Part shown: positions 62,971 to 64,000 of the stretch, one piece after another
Position numbering within the stretch: position 1 is the first letter of the stretch
Layout of the letters: each line of letters opens with the position of its first letter
Program-made: the position numbers and the translations under genes
Source of the DNA: Arthrobacter nitrophenolicus
Lineage (GTDB): Bacteria > Actinomycetota > Actinomycetes > Actinomycetales > Micrococcaceae
Assembly: GCF_000332815.1 (NCBI RefSeq)
Contig: NZ_AOFD01000004.1
Location: 1 to 64,000, forward strand
Direction of reading: 5' to 3'
DNA length: 64,000 nt
Notes under the pieces: model-generated
Databases searched by the model: none
What the model was told of the DNA's origin: nothing
What the model saw: only the letters and a program-made list of their open reading frames with translations

Positions 62971-63774
62971 ATGAGAGGCAAGGCACCGGTTCCCGTCCTG
63001 TCCGCCGTTTTCCTGCTGGCTGCTGCGTTGGCCGTGCCTGGATGCTCCGGGCCGCAGGACAGCGGTCCCGGTTGGACGGCGCAGCCTGACGCGACGCCGT
63101 CACCTGCCGGCCCAAGTGCCGGTTCCGGCGCGTCACCAGCCCCGGCCACGGACGGGGCTTCCGCCACTGCCACCGCCGGACCGTCACCTGCCGCCACGGC
63201 CGCCGCCTGGAAGACGTTCTCCGATCCCGCGAAGACCGTGAGTTTCGAACTGCCGCAGGAGTGGATCGCCCAGTCCGTAACTCCTGATGAGGGGACCCTG
63301 CCCGGTGCGCTGAAGATTGAGGTCAAGAAGCCCGACGGCACGTTCATGGCAGCCCTGCGGACCGGACTGCCGCCGTCGGCCGCTGACTGCCCCGAAAGCG
63401 TCCGCAAGCCGTACACCGTGATCAGCAGCCTGCCGGTGGACGTGGCGGCCGCGGGCGGCGAGGGGACCATCCCGCCGCGGATGGTGTTCCGGGTGATCCA
63501 GGGGTCCAGGTTCTTCGGGTCCTACGGCATCACCAACGTGGTGGGCGGCGCCGGCAACCAGGCGTGCGAACTCCGGAACGTGGTCCGCGGACCGGCGGGC
63601 AAGGGGGACTGGTCCTTCGGCGACCTGGTGTCCCTGAAGGCGTTCGCGCCGGACGAGAAGGTGGCCCCCGCCAAGGCGTTCGACACCCTCGACCAGGCGG
63701 CTGAGTATGTGGAGGGAAGCGCGGACTTCGCCAACGTGCAGCGGATGCTAATGTCTCTGGAGATCAAAAACTAG
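62971..63774 (+). CDS. Putative secreted lipoprotein
   Basis: The 267 residues start with a signal peptide (RGKAPVPVLSAVFLLAAALA) and a lipobox-like VPGC, so Cys25 or so should carry lipid. An Ala/Pro/Ser/Thr-rich spacer to about residue 75 is followed by a compact domain (TVSFELPQEWIAQSV, MVFRVIQGSRFFGSYGITN). I do not recognise a functional family; the fold style recalls actinobacterial LpqN/PsbP-like surface lipoproteins. No partner is evident nearby. Confidence 0.75.
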   Translation: MRGKAPVPVLSAVFLLAAALAVPGCSGPQDSGPGWTAQPDATPSPAGPSAGSGASPAPATDGASATATAGPSPAATAAAWKTFSDPAKTVSFELPQEWIAQSVTPDEGTLPGALKIEVKKPDGTFMAALRTGLPPSAADCPESVRKPYTVISSLPVDVAAAGGEGTIPPRMVFRVIQGSRFFGSYGITNVVGGAGNQACELRNVVRGPAGKGDWSFGDLVSLKAFAPDEKVAPAKAFDTLDQAAEYVEGSADFANVQRMLMSLEIKN

Positions 63775-63846
63775 TCCCGCTGCCGGCTCCCACAGGAGCG
63801 GGCATGGCGGGGGCTTTCCTTCCGACGCCGACACCCCCGGAGATTC

Positions 63847-64000
63847 ATGGAACGCTCTGTTTCCGCACGCCTGGCCTTCCGCACCGCAGCCAACACCAAG
63901 GTGGCCATGGCCATCGCGGTGGCACGGAACAGCGGCTACTCCTCCTTCAAGGAGTCCCTGTCCGTCAAGGCCGGCGGCGAGGAGGTGGCGCTGACCGAAA
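63847..64000 (+). CDS. Start of a gene cut by the window end (possibly transglutaminase-like)
   Basis: ATG 63847 opens a frame that runs to the window edge (51 codons, MERSVSARLAFRTAANTKVA). The visible part is too short for a firm call. It loosely resembles the N-terminal beta domain of transglutaminase-like proteins in related genomes, which is a weak inference. The 72 bases before it are GC-rich and hold no clear promoter. Confidence 0.45.
   Translation, partial: MERSVSARLAFRTAANTKVAMAIAVARNSGYSSFKESLSVKAGGEEVALTE

Overview
The window reads as chromosome from a high-GC actinobacterium of the Micrococcaceae, most like Arthrobacter or Pseudarthrobacter. The pointers are the order rho–prfA–prmC–YrdC–WecA–atp operon–DUF2550, an actinobacterial Rho with a long Arg/Asp-rich N-terminal segment, NucS mismatch repair, clpS–DUF2017–murI, and the DUF3039–helicase pair. 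The genus is inferred from gene order and protein style, not from a search. I see no rRNA, tRNA, CRISPR array, transposase, phage gene or replication origin.

Layout. 1–7.7 kb: the 3' part of rho, release factor 1 and its methyltransferase, threonylcarbamoyl-AMP synthase, and three envelope-glycan enzymes (WecG-like, GT2, WecA-like). 7.8–15.8 kb: a complete F1Fo ATP synthase operon (I-like, Z, a, c, b, delta, alpha, gamma, beta, epsilon). 15.8–20.1 kb: DUF2550, a membrane esterase, and an MprF-like aminoacyl-phosphatidylglycerol synthase. 20.2–33.9 kb: cold-shock protein, NucS, hydrolase, AI-2E exporter, an unrecognised double-ectodomain protein, a YbbN-like thioredoxin/TPR protein, an old-yellow-enzyme homologue, an ABC exporter, NagB, and DUF3039 with a DEAH helicase. 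34–44.7 kb: nicotinamide salvage (pncA, pncB), ClpS, DUF2017, MurI, an MBL-fold enzyme, RNase PH, RdgB, DedA, exonuclease-BRCT, ADP-ribosylglycohydrolase and aquaporin. 44.8–56 kb: SbcCD, transporters, an IclR regulator, a phosphoribosyltransferase and a hydrolase. 56.1–62 kb: an nrtR–nadA–nadB–nadC–cysteine desulfurase operon with an NrtR operator in front. 62–64 kb: DUF1684, a lipoprotein and a truncated gene.

Two patterns cut across the window. First, seventeen genes between about 20.2 and 59.3 kb contain single-base indels (about 22 in all). Most are one missing G or C in a short run, and correcting each one restores a full-length, family-typical protein. None is visible in the first 20 kb or after 59.3 kb. 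I read these as probable sequencing or assembly errors rather than gene decay, and annotate those genes at full length while naming the break. Second, about sixteen genes have a TAnnnT hexamer exactly 6–7 bases before the start codon and no Shine-Dalgarno sequence, which is the signature of leaderless transcription. Spacings like these also settle several start codons.

Functionally the region is mostly housekeeping. NAD metabolism is the strongest theme: de novo synthesis under NrtR, salvage by PncA and PncB, and an ADP-ribose hydrolase. No clearly new system is evident. The least explained items are the esterase/MprF-like pair, the double-ectodomain protein at 24.3–26.0 kb, the DUF3039–helicase pair, and several large palindromes and tandem repeats.
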